Assembly: GCA_021018815.1 (NCBI GenBank) | Contig: JAITYX010000123.1 | Coordinates: 744,001-808,000 of the forward strand | Reading direction: 5' to 3' | Origin: Talinum fruticosum | Taxonomy: Eukaryota; Streptophyta; Magnoliopsida; Caryophyllales; Talinaceae | Length of the DNA stretch: 64,000 bases | Part shown: piece by piece, positions 45,501 through 56,698 of the stretch | Numbering within the stretch: the first letter of the stretch is position 1 | How the letters are laid out: each line of letters starts with the position of its first letter | The notes under the pieces: generated by a model | What the model was told of the DNA's origin: nothing | The model's database searches: none | Seen by the model: the letters and a program-made list of their open reading frames with translations, nothing else | Made by a program: the position numbers and the translations under genes

Positions 45501-47350
45501 AGTTTTGAAAAGAGTTTTGTATTTCACGTGAAATGATCCTTGAATGCCTGCCTTTCAAACGTGAATGTGTTTTAAAGAAGCAAAACTTATTTGAGAAAGT
45601 GAATTTATAAGGGTGACACGTGGTGTCATGCCTTCCTTGATGTTTAATCAATTTGAGAAAGTCTGTGAAGTGAATGTGATGAATGAATATGTGCAAAGAT
45701 GTTCCGAATCGACTAGCTACGGATCGTTTAGCATACCCAAGGGTTCGAGCCGGGGACGCCCAGCTAGAAACTTTGAGGGAAGGGTTCTAACAGGGGTCCT
45801 GCAGAGGCGGGATGCCCGCTTTGAGACTTCTTGATGATAGGTCCCGGGAGCCTATTTGTCGGGGTCGCGCCACGAGATGAAAGAAGTGCTAGTTCGAGTC
45901 CTCGAAGGCTTGGAAAGTTGATTCAGTTGGAAAAAGAGAATTGTGATGAATGTGAAATCGTGCTTTTAAATGATTAAAAGAATTCCGAACTTTAAGTTGC
46001 AAAAGATTTCATTAAAAGTATATAGATTTTTATTATTGTTATTATGCTTTCGCGATTTCATTATTATGAGTATTATGTGTAAAGAATTTCCATTTTAAGG
46101 GTACAAGACTCCGGTGAGCCCGTGAATTATTGCTCACCCACACAAATTCCCCCTTTCCACCCCAATGTACAGGTTCATTATCGGAAGGTATGATCTACGC
46201 GTAGCAAATTCCGGACCCTTGCCGACTGCCGATTGCTAGAGCGACTCAAGGGGCTGACATGCATTTTTATGTTTCTAAATGTGGTACTTGTAATTTAGTT
46301 CATATAGGTGTACAAAATGTATAATGAACCATTTAGATTATTTTAAGTTTTATCGCATGATTGGTTGGACTCCGACGTGTGGCCATTAAGTTGTATACTC
46401 GAGCGTGTGGCTCGTGAAGTTATATTATGCTTTTATGCAGGGTTTTAGGGCTTTAAGCCGAAGGTTTAGTCCACATTACAAACAGTAACTCGCCAAAATT
46501 TTTAGGAAACCTCATATTCTTTTAGAAAACCACCTTTGTTATCTTTAAGTTGAGTTTAGACAGCCAAACCAACACCGGAAAGAGCCTTGGGAGTTCCTTT
46601 AAGGAACTCGGCGATGTAATACTCCTAGGGGGTGCTTTGGGGTGTTACAAATGCGTTTCCCCAAACACCGTCCTGTGGGGGATACACGAAGGTGGAGGAG
46701 AAGTTGTACAAGTAGAAGCTTGAACAACTTAAAAGGGGATCCGATGAAGGTGCCATCACAAATCCTTTACAGCTCATTATCGAAAGGAATGAATTATGGG
46801 TCGAAAAAAGAAAGAAGAAAGATGACACCTTCACTATAACGAAGTACAATCTATGATGCTCGCGACTCGTGATTTTTGTACTATTTCTTTATTTATTTTG
46901 AGAAAATATCGGTTTTAATATATGAATTTCCCAATGATAATTTATTTCCTTCTTATAGAAGTATTTGTCACGAGACCTCGACTTCGAAGTCACTAACACT
47001 ACCAGGAGGACGGACAAGTTAGCCTTCACCCTAGAAAGAGATGAGCATCCCAGTCGTGTTTAAGCGGTCGGTGGGAGGGGGATACTTGAGCACTTCAGGG
47101 GTAAAAAGAAGCACCCCTATCTTCTAGCCAATCGTCTCTCAAATGGAATCTCGATTAGCTTCCCAAGTGGCCCATGTAGAAAAGAGAGTGGAAGAGAGGG
47201 TGACAGCCCACTTCATGGCGCATTTGACCAAGATGGGTATCCCAACACCCAATTTAGAAGAGTTACGTGAAGGTTAATTCTCACCGCGGACACCGACGAG
47301 AGTGAAAGTAAGCTCACACATTGACCAATTTGAAGATATGGTCAAGGTAA
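42590..47350 (+). pseudogene. CACTA transposase_24-type gene, split by a solo LTR
   Basis: Exon-like pieces run in order. LLTRVQFNEHHYPIGKHAAR and FMSYVGTASRTHV lie at 42612-42710; after a shift comes WSIVPDSVKENHWNHIRV (42735-42788). A later piece (42862-43090) ends WKNFKAYVFSPKYK before a gtaattt donor. ARGEAN at 43233 leads into the LTR at 43275. After it, SPNTVLWGIHEGGGE (46660-46700) and RNELWVEKRKKKDD follow, then RDEHPSRV near 47040 and a coiled coil, SRLASQVAHVEKRVEERVTA (47150-47210), ending LEELREG at 47275. This order (FN-GQPIG, W-VP, HTGG-like, HPG-V) is that of the plant transposase_24 (Ptta/En/Spm) family. Stops and the insertion make it inactive. No TNP2-type catalytic transposase was found in this element. 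Confidence 0.72.
43275..46649 (+). mobile_element. Solo LTR nested in the CACTA gene
   Basis: It starts TGTAATACCCATAATTTT and ends TTTGGGGTGTTACA. The flanks are atgct (43270-43274) and atgcg (46650-46654), a 5-bp target duplication with one mismatch. It is about 3.4 kb with no internal genes. The end block gtaatactcctagggggtg also occurs in the solo LTR at 53834-56626, so they are one family. A GC- and purine-rich island at 43620-44210 contains a (GA)n tract and gives long but meaningless frames on both strands. Confidence 0.8.
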
Positions 47351-47649
47351 TTAAGATTTCGTTACCTAATGAGAATGCATGTTTTTATTTTGATTAATTA
47401 TTGGTATATACCTGGTTGAATGAATGGTGTATATACTTTGGTTATGGTGGAACTCCAGCATGTGGCCATGAGTAATTCGAGTATTGTTTGTTTTTCTTGT
47501 TTTGGATGAGGACCGTTATCTTGAAAAAATGTTTGCTTTTAAGGGAAACTCGCCTTTTTTTTTTCCAGGATTCTTGATAGTTTGCTTTTAAGTTGTCTCT
47601 CCAGGGGTTATCTCATGATTCTAATTCTTATGCTAATTCTTCTACTTGC

Positions 47650-49230
47650 CAGGTGCGTTGTACGCTAGCTTCTCATCACCCTCCATGAAGTTAGGTGCCA
47701 TCGTTCATGGGGCATCGCTTTCATGAGGATGATAGAAGCTATGGAAGGGAAGGGCACTTGTGAGGTGCCGATATAATCATCGAGACCTCCACACTATTAA
47801 TGAAGAGGTCAATAGTTTTGTATCTTGGTCCAAGAGCTTGTTCATCCTCTCTACATTAAAGGTATTTTATTTTAAAATATTAGATTATTGGTTGGTAATA
47901 TCACGTATATATATTTCTAATTCGTGTATTTTGGTCTTCCCTGAACTAGGATGTCGTCTAGAGTTGTCCCCTCGGGATTGGAGTTTTATCCTACAAAGTT
48001 TTGTGAAGACTTTGGCAGTAGACACAATACTCCAAACCATAGCGCCAAGTTACGTGTTTGGGGTATTAGACGGGGATGATGAGATGAGCATACCAGTTTT
48101 CTTAGATGACATACTGCAATTTCTGTGGATACAAGAGATCGGCGTAATCGATGTTATGCTTGACATGATGTCGATTCATCGTATATAAGTTTATTTAACT
48201 GTTAATTTTCATTTCTAACTATCTATGTACAATTAATATGTAATATGTGACTACATGAGATAGGAATCAAGTTTGTTCAGCTTATGAGTCCTTATGCCAT
48301 TCAAGCATTGGGACATTCAATTGAGGACTAATCCAATTTTATCTAGAACCTCATGAAACGATGCAAAAACATGTTATTTAGGACCGTTCATTGAGTGGTA
48401 AGTGTACAAATAACTTAAATAGAATACTAATGGTTTAATAATTACATTTTTATGTATGTTATTTGTGTTAGTGTAGGTCACACTAGATGCTTGTTACCAT
48501 ATATTCGAAGAGTAACATCGCATACTTGCTCGATTATCCGAGTCATCCCGTGAGGAAAGATATCAAAATAGTACTACAATCGTGAGTTCATTACTTACTC
48601 ATTTTCTTCTTTTGTTAAGTATTCTTTGCGATTGTATGTTGTATGCATACCTTTATGATATATTTGAACAATACATGATTTTTATTTGAATTTTATGTTC
48701 ATTTGATTGAAAAATAATGCTCTTGGAATATGTGGCTATTTAGGAGGCTCGAGAGGCCCACATAAGGAAAAAAGGCAAAGTGTTATCCATGTAAATGTGA
48801 GGTTCTCTTGCTCGAACTTAAATTTTTCGATGAAATTACTTTCTATATAACTACTAATTAATTCTCCATGTGTTAGAGATCTACTTTGATTATTGTCGTG
48901 CCATAAACAATCGGGAAAAGTGGAGTGTGGCTTCTAAATTCTCATGTACATGAAAGAGATTGTGACCCAACTAGATTTCGATGATCCCAGATCTAATCCC
49001 GCAAGGGTACTTGCACTTGCACTTGTTATATTTGTTTATGAAAATTTAATTTATCTTTTCATGTTCTCTTCAACTTAATTAGTACTTGCACTTGACGTAA
49101 ATATGTGTAAAATTACTTTTATAATATTGGTCGAGTATTTCTTAGAAAAGAAGTTCGCCACTACCCCCAATACACAAGCTCGTGCTAGATGAGCTTAAAC
49201 AAGGTTGGGCACGCAATTTGTGTTTAACGA
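47650..49230 (+). pseudogene. ULP1-type cysteine protease gene of the CACTA element
   Basis: The pieces are, in order: INEEVNSFVSWSKSLFIL (47800-47850); an exon with ELGCRLELSPRDWSFILQSF and IPVFLDDILQFLWIQEIG (47945-48150); an exon with a QALGHSIED block near 48300; one with TIYSKSNIAYLLDYPSHPVR (48495-48555), where the conserved Asp lies; and one with KQSGKVECG then ILMYMKEIV (48905-48965), with the catalytic Gln and Cys still present. The last exon near 49160-49215 reads KLVLDELKQGWARNLCLT. ULP1 (C48) proteases cleave SUMO from proteins. Plant CACTA and MULE elements often carry such genes, whose role in the element is unknown. The His of the triad is in a frame-shifted spot, and a stop follows ECGF, so this copy is probably inactive. 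The gene converges on the MuDR-like gene at 49497. Confidence 0.68.
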
Positions 49231-49312
49231 GTGTAATTACACATACACAGGTATATATTTACAAATGATTATTTCTTCATTATCCGATTGATAATTGTGA
49301 TTTTTTAATAAC

Positions 49313-49313
<1 letters not shown>

Positions 49314-49370
<57 letters not shown>
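49314..49370. repeat. (TA)n microsatellite
   Basis: An uninterrupted TA tract of about 57 bp lies in the 3' tail of the ULP gene. The same site in the other copy of the segment (about 20717-20740) has a tract of about 24 bp. It can extrude as a cruciform and creates a spurious tyrosine-isoleucine frame on the minus strand. Confidence 0.95.
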
Positions 49371-49372
<2 letters not shown>

Positions 49373-49496
49373 TTGTGTGAAATATCAATTAGTTGTGAAA
49401 CAAATAAGAGTGTCGGTTGTATATATTCTAGTTGTACATATATTATCAAACAGATTGTGTATGTTGTGTAAATAGTTATATATATTATGTTAGTAT

Positions 49497-49690
49497 GGAT
49501 AGCCTGCACTTGCCACCATAAGTTCCCACCGGCTATAGGGAGCCCTGTTATGACCTGTATAGTCAACCATTGACCCCACTAGCCGTGGGGAGCCCCGTGA
49601 TTACCTCTCAAGTCAACCATTGACCCCCACTAGCCGTGGGGCGGTCCGTGATGGCCTCTAAAGCAATTACAACCCCACAACCTGCACGCC
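49497..49690 (-). repeat. 51-bp GC-rich tandem repeat, copy 2
   Basis: This is the reverse complement of 23472-23686 with one unit fewer. The outer edge, ggatagcctgcacttgcc, joins directly to the ULP tail at 49496/49497, while in copy 1 the sequence continues past this point (catgacccgtggg). The join is therefore a breakpoint. Confidence 0.85.
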
Positions 49691-50033
49691 TTGTTACGAT
49701 AAGTGATGGCTTCTAAACCTTATATTTTGTGTCGGTAAGTGACTTTAAAACTTTCAAATGTGGTCTCAAGCCTCATTAAGCAATTTAATCGAATGACGTC
49801 CAAACTTAGAGTACCTCCACATTATGTGCTTCACAATGACAACAATCAAACTAATTACCGACACTCGCATGTACTAACCAACATCATACATCCATATATG
49901 AAGACATACAAAACCTATTGTTTGCATACAAATGTTCCATTACCAAATAATTAATAATGGGCCAATGCATTCATACATCCATACACAGTATCCAACGCTT
50001 TTGCCGACACTCACACAAACATTCATTCTAAAA

Positions 50034-52646
50034 TCAGGTTCGGTGTTCACCCGAAAACAAGTCATCAAAAGAGACAAAGTCACCTTGGTAATCTGAATTA
50101 AAAGTCGCTCGCACATTCATGCAAGTGTTCTTGTAGTGTCCACCTTCGCCACATTTAGAGCATCTCTTAACTATTAACCCTTGAGTTTGAAATTCATACC
50201 TCTTCACCCTTGGTCGTCCACTAGATAGTACATTTGTTGGAGGAAGTATGCTTAGCTTGACGTCCTCGTCCAGGTCTTCCCCTCCCATAACTTCACATGT
50301 GTTGTCATCAACGGTTCCTATGTCGTGCGTCTCCATGGGGTACACAACGTTTATGTAAATTATCTTATGTGCTTGGCCCTTGTAATAAGGGTTCACATAA
50401 TCATAAACCCACAACTTTTGTTTCTCAATCACGGCCATCGCATGGGCGCACGGTAACCCGCGTATCCGATTTGTCGATTGATCTTTTCTACCACTTAAAA
50501 TTAGTCAACTATACACCAAATACCCCTGTGGTGCGATTGTATATTTGAATATCAACAACACAACCGCACTTCTCCAACGTCTTCTCAATCCTTTTCCCCA
50601 CATCATTTTTCCACACTTACACCTTAGACTTACGCATGTCCATGTTCCTTCCTAACTTCGAAGATGACCGGACATAAGCCACGGGATAAATAATGGTCTC
50701 AAATGACGCATGGAGTTGTTCTAACTCTCCACTGCATTAGTGTTCATCTTACCCCACCGTTCTTTAGTGAATTTTGAGGCAACCCAATGCTCGGGGTAAT
50801 TATGTTCTACCCATGCAGCCAATTCCGATTTATACGATCTTAACTCATTCAGTGACACATCGTACTCCAAAGACGTGGATGAATATGCTACTATGTTGAA
50901 CATTTCCTTGATTAGCTCTTTCGATGAGTCTTTACGGATGCCTAACTTCGTAGGGGCATTAACAAACTTCTCCCTCAAATGCCTAACACAATAGCTATGG
51001 CTCTCATACCCAAATACCCTTGGGACAGACATACAACAGTCCTCGATGCCTGTCTGTCATAATGATCGGCTTTAAGGTCCCCAAACACTTTAACAAGACA
51101 TTCAAGAACCACAAGCATTCCTCATTGTTCTCGGCGGATACGATAGCGTATGCAACGTCAAAGAGGTTGTCCACATCTAGGGCTACTACAGCCATCAATG
51201 TCCCATTATATAGACTAGTCAAATGTGTTGCATCCTCAAACAACACTTTCCTACATCCCATAATGAATCCATTCAACGATATGCCATACTCAACAAACAT
51301 ACCCTTAAACCTCACCCCTTCCAAGTCATAAAATGCCCTCGAATCGGGGTTTGCTCGGACTATAGCCACACATATCCTAGGCAAAAGCTTATATTGATCC
51401 TCCGGCCATCCCAACACTAACATACGCATATACTAATGAGCCCACCACGCTTGCTTGTACGTCAATTGCATTCCCATCTTAAGAGCCAAGTCTTTCACGA
51501 TCTCCACCGGTGCATAATCGATCGACAATCGAATCTTCGAGTCAATCAATTATGACAACATCTTCGCTCTCATTCTTCATTTCCCTATTGCCCTATCTCG
51601 ACATTACTCATCAACAGTGTGACCGTGCTCACTTTTGAAGTCATTTAATATCACCCTGTCCCTTCCTTTAACATCCTCAACACAAATGCAAAACTTACAA
51701 CCTTCAACATCACACACTACGACTATGCATTGTTTGCAATTCCTCTTAAACTGGAACTCAAATTTATTTGTAATTGCATACTTCCATATATTACATCTAA
51801 AGCTATCAGCCGATGTAAATATGCATGGCCTTTTCCTTCAAAAAATTACTCCATATAATCATCCTCCGACGATAACACTCGGATTCTAATCCGGACTAGG
51901 GCCATAGCACTTGTTCATGATCCGATTCTAAACTATACTCGATAGTGACTCATCCGTCTCGTGCTCACATAAACGAGTAGCTTGTTTCCCATGTTCCCTA
52001 CCGAGCACAGTTCCTCCACCCCCGCCTGTTGCCCAGCTCCCTTCTCCACCCCAACCAATTCATAAAAAAAACATATGATTCAATAACTTAATAAGCAGTT
52101 TGGATACTAAAAGTGAAAACATACACAACACAATACGACTTACATTTTCAAATTGACAAGGCTTGTTCGTCCATCAACTTTCGGTACCATAGCATTAGAT
52201 TGATTATTGCACCCTCTAACCATACCATCAACACCAACAGACCAAGATCCCTACAAATCACCAGCCCTTCCATCCACGTTCTATAGCACCAACCTAACAC
52301 ATGGACCTTCTTCCCCATCAACATACAAATATACATGATTCTTGTTTCCCTTCATTATGTTCACAACATCATAATCTTCAACAAAAGGAAGTAATGTCCT
52401 CCTATCAAATTTTAGATTGTACCATAACTTACGTCCCCTTAAATCATCACCAATTGCCTCTTCCACCGACTTACAAACCGCATCAAAACCCACATCCTCC
52501 GTCATCCACACACAATGGTTCCTCCCTCCTACGTACTTCATTAGTATGCTCACTCCATCTTCTAAGTAACCGCCCACCGACACATATACAAGTAACTCCT
52601 TCGATGTGCTAACCATTACACCAACAATTTGAAGTTCCATATACAA
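50034..52646 (-). pseudogene. MuDR-like transposase, copy 2
   Basis: This copy has the first exon: MYMELQIVGVMVSTSKELLV at 52646, then FDAVCKSVEEAIGDD and LKFDRRTLLPFVEDYDVVNI, the usual N-terminal domain of MULE transposases. It continues in a shifted frame to a donor, aaaatgtaagtcg, near 52142. The intron and the rest follow copy 1: a zinc-type binding region (51800-51610), the catalytic block with NGFIMGCRKVLFEDATHL and TDRHRGLL, then after the same one-base shift near 51015, YESHSYCVRHLREKF. The SWIM-like block and the knuckle CSKCGEGGHYKNTC (50158-50117) come last. The stop after VDE and the stop after AVES are shared with copy 1. A further TAG before YMRMLVLGW is private to this copy. 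Inactive. 52647-53369 upstream shows no gene. Confidence 0.9.
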
Positions 52647-53369
52647 TAATAATAATAAACACTACGTATAATATCAAATATCAATTATTAACATACAAAC
52701 AATAACAATAATACCAACAAAGTTATGCATAACATTATAACGATAACAACAAAAAACAACCATCTTTTAATCAAACCTCACAACAGCGGAACCAACCAAA
52801 CTAACTAAACACCAACTACACCAAGTATATCGTAAGTACAAAGTCACCATCTCGGGATATCAAAGACAATGCATTAGGATAACTCAAAGACATAACATAA
52901 CAAAACTTATGACCATCTACAATGTAGACAATGTGACTCCACTACTTGCATTATTCATTGCAAATCAAACACTCAATTTTAGGCAATACTATATTGCCCT
53001 CATGGACATCCCGAGATATCAACAGTCATTACAAGGGATAACCTAAATAGTAATGAACCATAATTTGACCAATAACTACACTCCCACCAAATTATACACC
53101 ACAAATCCAGAACTCGGATAACTTAACAAAACCAAACAACAAATAAATTTCCTTTAATTTAATTTCCTAACAAATTATAAACCCCACACACCCCAAACCG
53201 TTGAAAAAATAAAACCCTTCTATAGCCGTAACAACCCATTTTCCGACAAAATTAAGTCCAATTTCAACTAACTTCATCCTATTCCCAAACACATTATGCA
53301 ACCAATCCTCACAAACATACAAAAATGGAATCAATTTCTATATTTATCGATTTCAAGACAAGTTCCTCA

Positions 53370-53699
53370 CTCCACATCTAATGTTGTTGCTACTACTTCT
53401 TATTCCTCATATTGTTGCCCTTCTTCGACCTTCATTGTGCACTTGTTCTCCTTCATCCGTCCTTCTCTTTACCTACAACATCTCTCTTTCCCGCTCCATG
53501 TCTCTATTTGTATTTCCTCTCTCTCTCTCTCTTTCCTCACTTGAATTACATAGCTTCATTTCAGTAAGGGTATAATTGTCATTCATTCTTCCTAAGTGGA
53601 TCACGTGCGTGGCATATGCAAGCAACAAACTAACACTCATTTGTCTTTTGAGTACTTTAAGTCCCGGGAAATTGACCCAACAGCCATTGGTCAATTTCC
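53370..53699 (-). mobile_element. MULE terminal region upstream of copy 2
   Basis: This is homologous to 34600-34959. The outermost part holds a perfect 12-bp inverted repeat, GGGAAATTGACC / GGTCAATTTCCC (53665-53676 and 53688-53699), with an 11-nt loop. It lies on the 5' side of the MuDR-like gene, where a MULE end is expected. It contains a (CT)n tract at 53517-53534. Confidence 0.6.
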
Positions 53700-53833
53700 C
53701 CTTCTAAAAACCACTTCTTCCGACACGAGTTGTGCATTTTTTTCTCTCACACAAGTCCAGAAGACCTTCCATGTTATTTTTCAATTTGCTTACAAAGAGT
53801 TATCCCTCACAACAAACTATATGGGAAAATTAT

Positions 53834-56626
53834 TGTAACACCCCTAGACCCACCCTAGGAGTATTACATGCCAGGGTTCCCCAAGAGAAACCCCTAAGGC
53901 TGCTTAAGATCTCAACTTGGGGTTAATAACCCTTTCTTGGATTAGCGGAAGCCCGGTTCTGGGTTTTCAAAGGGTTTTCCGGAAATTTCGGCAGAGTTTC
54001 CTTTGAAACATGGCTAATCCCGGAGGCTTAAAGCCCTAACCCCGCACGAAACACAATCTTAAACTCAATGAGCCATACGCTCGGAGAACACAACACAACT
54101 CAATGAGTCACACACTCGGAGCATTCACATAGGGCTTTTACATTCATAATCTAAACTTAAATTCACATACAACCAGTCTTTACAAGCATGAAAAACATAA
54201 AGTACAAAAATAAGTCCGGAGAGGTCCTATCCGATGGTTCGCTTCTTCTAATAGCCAAAAGCAACTCCAGGAGTCTTAACTTCTGTACCGAAATGTTGGT
54301 GAGGTCATGAGTTCCACTAGCCCAATGAATAATCCAAACCCAACCCCGGTTTCACTTTGCACATTAGTTCATTAACAAACACACGTAAGTTCACAATTCA
54401 TTAATAACATGCGATCCGGATCATACATGCTTAAAACATGCGAGATTCTAAACTTACTAACTTACCGAGAAGTACAATGACATCATTTACTCATGAATTC
54501 AATCAAGCATGTATCATTCGTCTTTCTACTCAAGTAAGTCATATAATCATTCATCATGCAAATTATTCACCACGTAAATCACATCTTAGTTCTTATCGTA
54601 TTCATTTCTTACGAAAACAAAATTCGTTCTTCTTCTCATTCTTCTTCTTGAGTTCAATCATGCATTTCATAAATCATTGGTTCTTTCTTTCTTATTCGTT
54701 ATGCACGATCATTCGTTTCTTCATATCATAATTCTTTTAAGTCTTCTTAGTTTCGAAAGGAAAGAAGATTTATGCTCGCTCTAAAGACCCAGTTCTTGGA
54801 GCCAAAACAATTCGTGGGCTCGGTTCACGGAGGCATACAATTCATGGCCTCGAGGCATAACAATTCGTGGCCTCGAGGTAGCCTCCCTTCCCCGAAGGAC
54901 GCATACTCGTCAATTCTTCGTGGAAGCAATTCAATTCGTGGCTTCGGGTTGACGAGACACTTCTATGGCCATAGCTTCGAGAGGGTTCTTTAATTCGTGG
55001 GGTCCTAGATTAATAACACAATCCTTTCTCCCTTCTTTAGTTCTTTAAGTTCTTATTTATCATTATCTTCCTATTACTTATTCAAGAGATGCGCTTAATT
55101 CATATGATTCATGCTCAACACGTTCATGCGTAACTTCTTCAAAACAAGTAATTCACATAAGCAAGTTCCGACTCCAACACAACCCATTCATTTCACATAC
55201 GCATGCTTATGCCATTTATCATCAATGCAATTCAAAATAAACACATAACCACATAAGCATGTCAATTAAGATTCCTAATCAATGAACTCATCTTTTTCAT
55301 GATCGCGTATTATCGCGTATAAGTGGTTAATGGTTCTATAACTTTCCTTAATCGATATGTATCTTTTAATCTAGCCACATAGCTTCTTAAATTTCAGTTC
55401 TCAATTCAGTTACTCACTTAGATGCGATTTAGCCCAAAACAGAGCATTTTCACTTAAAATTGCATATCTCCCAATCTACTCATCCAATGCATACCGAATT
55501 TTACAAGAAATTCCCATAAATTGCCACGAAGTTGCAGTAAAAGTTTTGGGAAATTTGGGTTACACATGAATTCACGAAATTCGGACAGCATGCATATTTA
55601 CTGAAAATCTGCTCAAGCTAATCTCATCCAATTCTCAATAATCATGCTCAATCATACGTAAACATCACAAATTCAGAACTAAACATCACATAATCACAAC
55701 ATGCTCTTTGATTCGTGAGTTGCTAATTTAGTGAATTTAAGCCTTCAACTTCTTCAATTAGACCTAGGGTTTCCAATTTCATACTTTGAATTCATGTTCA
55801 ATCCACCTAATTCATTTTATTTTAGAGGATGAATTCAGATTACTCACCTTAAATTCTTAGAGGTTCTAAGAATTTCAGTTTTGGAAGGTTTCGAATTGGG
55901 TTTCGATTTGGGTTTTGCTTCCTCTTCTTCCTCTTTTCGCTGCCCTCGTTGCTCTCGCTTCGTCTCTCCTTCTTTCGCCCTCTCGCTTCTCTTTCCTTTC
56001 CCCTTCGTCCGCTGCTCGTTCTCGGGCTCGCCGTGCCCACCGGCTACCGGTTTCCGGCGTTCCTCTTGCTCCCGCTCCCGTTCGCTCTTCCTCTCTCCCT
56101 GTGCGTTCTGCTCCTTCTCACTTCCCTCGCTTCGCGTTCTTTCGTTCCCCTTTCTTCTTCGCTCTGCTCGGCCTCCCGAGCGCTCGCTCTCCCTTCGCCT
56201 ACTCGCGGCGGCGTCCTCGCCGTTCAAGCGGCCGCGGGCCGCGGCTCTTGTGCTTCCTCCTTCTCTCGCTTTCCCCTGTCTTTGCTTCTTTCCTCGCTTC
56301 CGCTTCTACTTCTTCGTTCCTCCTCTTTTGTTCCCAATCCTAATTTCTCTCTCCTCTTTAGCTAATTACACATAATGGGCTCTTTGTTTCATTCCAATTG
56401 GACCCTTAGTTCTTTTGCTCTCATCATTTGCCAACTCCTCCTAAATTGCCAGCCAATTCACCCATTTCTCATCCCTTTTTCTTTTTATTTTAATTGGGCC
56501 CAAGTAGCTTCACAAGGCCCAAGTTAGCTAGCTCACGCTCGGGTTTCGGTTCTCGGGTTTCTAATTTCGACTCGGAAAAATTCTAATTCACTACCGAGCA
56601 AGCACTCGAAATTTCGGGGTCTTACA
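53834..56626 (-). mobile_element. Solo LTR, minus orientation
   Basis: On the minus strand it starts TGTAAGACCCCGAAATTTCG and ends CTAGGGGTGTTACA. The flanks are attat (53829-53833) and attat (56627-56631), a perfect 5-bp target duplication. It is 2793 bp long without gag or pol. The family is shared with the LTRs at 15802 and 43275: same start, a ttattcattgggctagtgg block on the minus strand near 54330, and gtaatactcctagg at the end. A GC-rich, CpG-rich island (55900-56330) is purine-biased on the minus strand and yields long Arg/Glu-rich or Leu/Ser-rich frames that I take as artefacts. Confidence 0.85.
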
Positions 56627-56698
56627 ATTATATATTGCACAACCCTTTAAAGTTGCCATATATTCACAAAAAGATCCCAAACTTACCCTTTTTTGATT

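Noticed and set aside
49237..49566. 109-codon minus-strand frame with a long Tyr-Ile run
   Set aside because: Produced by translation of the (TA)n tract; the reading crosses a known fusion point.
55844..56375. Open frames of 127 to 164 codons on both strands
   Set aside because: Same kind of purine-biased GC island in a related solo LTR; no domain or start context.
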